A DNA stretch of 64,000 nt from Rhodococcus sp. ABRD24 (GTDB lineage: Bacteria > Actinomycetota > Actinomycetes > Mycobacteriales > Mycobacteriaceae). Numbering within the stretch: the stretch's first letter is position 1; each line of letters begins with the position of its first letter. The stretch lies in NCBI RefSeq assembly GCF_004328705.1, contig NZ_CP035319.1:3100001-3164000 (forward strand). Reading direction: 5' to 3'. Positions 62,618 to 64,000 of this stretch are shown one piece after another. The notes under the pieces were generated by a model. That model made no database searches, was not told where the DNA came from, and worked only from the letters and a program-made list of their open reading frames with translations. The position numbers and the translations under genes were made by a program.

Positions 62618-63772
62618 TCACTCCGGCTCCGCCGGGGGTCGCCGGAAAGGCAACCCCAGTGCCGTCCGCTCGCAGACCCGCACGAGATCGGTCGACGTGA
62701 CGACCCCGACGATCTGCTCGCCGTCCACGACGGCGAGCAGATCCAGGCCGGGGCGCAGCATTGCGGATGCGGCCACCGTCGCGAGGTGGTCGTCTCGGTG
62801 CACGCGGGCCGAGTCCGGCAGCGGCCGTGCAAGCGATCCGATGGTTCCTGCCCGGTCGGCTGCCGATGCGCGGGACAGGTCGCGCAGAGACAGCACGCCC
62901 ACCGGCCGACCCTGCCGGTCGACCACTGGAAACGTGCGGTGATGCATCGTCGGCAGGACATCGGCGAGGAAGGTGCTCACCTGGTCGTTCGCTTCCGCGA
63001 CGTCGGGGGAGGTGGTCATGATGTCGCCGACTCGGAGGTCGCCCATCTGGTGGCGCATGGATGCACTGGCCAGCTCTGCATTGGCGGCGGTTCGCAGGAA
63101 CCAGCCCAGCAGCATCAGCCACAGCCCCGCCCCGCTGCCGAGGAACACGGCCTGCACCGCACCGAGAGCGATCAGGGCGAGCCCGATGGCGCGTCCGCTG
63201 CGGGCCGATCCGGCTGCCGCGCTCAGTCGGTCGCCGCTCCTGCGCCAGAGCGCGGCGTGCAGTACGCGACCGCCGTCGAGGGGAGCGCCGGGCAGCAGAT
63301 TGAACACGGCCAGAACCACATTCGCTGTGCCGAGCCAGGCAATCGATGCCGTGACCACCGGATCGACGTGGGAGTTCAGGACCGTGGCGAGGAGCAATGC
63401 GGCGATGCCGATGGTGAGGCTTGTCAGTGGTCCCGAGAGGGCTATCCTCAGCTCCGAACGCGGGTCCGCCGGTTCCCCGCGGAGCTCGGACATCCCCCCG
63501 AGCAACCACAGAGTGATGCGCTCCACCGGCACACCGTCCCGCACCGCGACGATCGAGTGCGCCATCTCGTGTGCGGCAAGCGAAACGAGGAAGACCGCGG
63601 CCGCTAGTGTCCCGACCGCCCAGTACTCGGCTGCGCTGCGGTCGCTGAACTCCGTGGGGAGGACGGACGTGGCGAGAATGCCGGCGATCAGGGCCAGCGT
63701 CACGAGCAGAGACCAGTGCAGATAGAGCCGAACTCCGAATACCCGGCCAGCCGGAATGGACCACTTCAGCAT
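62618..63772 (-). CDS. Site-2 protease family metalloprotease with CBS domains (M50, Rip3-like)
   Basis: A 384-residue membrane protein starting MLKWSIPAGRVFGVRLYLHWS. Residues 1-220 contain six hydrophobic segments, with the zinc-site motif AAHEMAHSIVAV (HExxH, about 68-72) in helix 2 and the second motif NLLPGAPLDGGRVL (about 158-171), as in SpoIVFB-class intramembrane proteases. Residues about 245-370 are two CBS domains (VGDIMTTSPDVAEANDQVSTFL, VVDRQGRPVGVLSLRDLSR, VVDGEQIVGVVTSTDLVRVCE), which bind adenine nucleotides and gate activity. It resembles mycobacterial Rip3. It would cut membrane-bound substrates such as anti-sigma factors. Its stop lies 26 bp from the convergent ACP gene. Confidence 0.9.
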   Translation of the reverse strand: MLKWSIPAGRVFGVRLYLHWSLLVTLALIAGILATSVLPTEFSDRSAAEYWAVGTLAAAVFLVSLAAHEMAHSIVAVRDGVPVERITLWLLGGMSELRGEPADPRSELRIALSGPLTSLTIGIAALLLATVLNSHVDPVVTASIAWLGTANVVLAVFNLLPGAPLDGGRVLHAALWRRSGDRLSAAAGSARSGRAIGLALIALGAVQAVFLGSGAGLWLMLLGWFLRTAANAELASASMRHQMGDLRVGDIMTTSPDVAEANDQVSTFLADVLPTMHHRTFPVVDRQGRPVGVLSLRDLSRASAADRAGTIGSLARPLPDSARVHRDDHLATVAASAMLRPGLDLLAVVDGEQIVGVVTSTDLVRVCERTALGLPFRRPPAEPE

Positions 63773-63813
63773 CCGGCCACCTCCGATCCGCGCAGTCCCT
63801 GTATTCGACCCCG

Positions 63814-64000
63814 TCAGCGGGCGGGTTCGGCAGGGTCGTTGGTCACGAGATCTGGCAGTGCGGCGTCGCGCTCGAGCCCGAACCAGAAGTGTTCACCGGC
63901 ATCGAAGACGAGATTGCTCTTGCCGTTCATGACGCCGATCACCGTGTCGGCGTCCACCTTCTTGAAGTGGTCGAAGATCGGGAGCCCGTCGTAGACCATC
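63814..64000 (-). CDS. DUF4334-like protein, C-terminal fragment
   Basis: The reading frame is open to the window edge and stops at 63814; about 62 codons are present. The segment VYDGLPIFDHFKKVDADTVIGVMNGK followed by HFWFGLER resembles the DUF4334 domain that follows a GXWXG domain in actinobacterial and fungal proteins of unknown role. The in-frame ATG at 63999 lies within that conserved sequence, so it is probably not the true start. The gene continues to the right of the window. Confidence 0.65.
   Translation of the reverse strand, partial: MVYDGLPIFDHFKKVDADTVIGVMNGKSNLVFDAGEHFWFGLERDAALPDLVTNDPAEPAR

Overview
The window looks like a chromosomal segment of a high-GC actinobacterium of the Corynebacteriales, most probably Rhodococcus or a close relative. 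The evidence is the very GC-rich coding DNA with many GTG/TTG starts, and a backbone that matches the gene neighbourhood of mycobacterial Rv3722c to Rv3715c: tRNA-Ser(GGA), SRP RNA, class Ic aspartate aminotransferase, dnaX, the 10-methyl fatty acid pair (methyltransferase plus FAD oxidase), an SRPBCC protein, ybaB and recR. Mycofactocin-type SDRs, a Baeyer-Villiger monooxygenase, a P450 and many acyl-CoA ligases also fit a rhodococcal catabolic generalist.

Layout. 1-3.6 kb: ferric-iron ABC transporter (fbpA-fbpB-fbpC, minus strand, fbpC cut by the window edge). 3.8-5.4 kb: tRNA-Ser, SRP RNA, aminotransferase. 5.5-29.1 kb: an accessory block that separates the aminotransferase from dnaX. Its first part (6.5-14.3 kb) is a ketone or acid catabolic module (iron-dependent alcohol dehydrogenase, TetR regulator, two acyl-CoA ligases, Baeyer-Villiger monooxygenase) with three copies of one 14-bp palindrome in its promoters. 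Its second part (16.0-27.8 kb) holds a divergent pair of operons: alpha/beta hydrolase, sugar-type ABC importer and two mycofactocin-type SDRs on the minus strand; a fused E1 alpha-beta 2-oxoacid dehydrogenase, an acyl-CoA ligase and an XRE-cupin regulator on the plus strand; then a paralogous convergent XRE-cupin regulator.

29.5-46.2 kb: the backbone resumes with dnaX, then a membrane protein, a two-component system, a Tat-exported amidase, fadA-fadB, an AbiEi-like/nuclease-like protein bracketed by two near-identical palindromes, the 10-methyl fatty acid pair (the oxidase carries a six-copy 24-bp in-frame tandem repeat), the SRPBCC protein, ybaB and recR. 46.2-52.1 kb: LysR regulator, type II NADH dehydrogenase, MpaB-family oxygenase, aldehyde dehydrogenase, alpha/beta hydrolase. 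52.3-57.2 kb: acetate-CoA-ligase-like enzyme followed by E1 alpha, E1 beta and E2 of a 2-oxoacid or acetoin dehydrogenase, with every junction overlapping. 57.2-62.1 kb: a P450, a VanB-type reductase, an IclR regulator and an MFS importer, which together suggest a peripheral aromatic (perhaps O-demethylation) module. 62.3-64 kb: a lone acyl carrier protein, a CBS-domain site-2 protease and the end of a DUF4334-like gene.

The least ordinary items are the 16-28 kb hydrolase / importer / mycofactocin-SDR / fused-E1 island, the palindrome-flanked AbiEi-like gene at 40.5-41.7 kb, the tandem repeat inside the 10-methyl fatty acid oxidase, and the shared palindrome of the Baeyer-Villiger module. All functions were assigned by reading the translated sequence; no database search was run.
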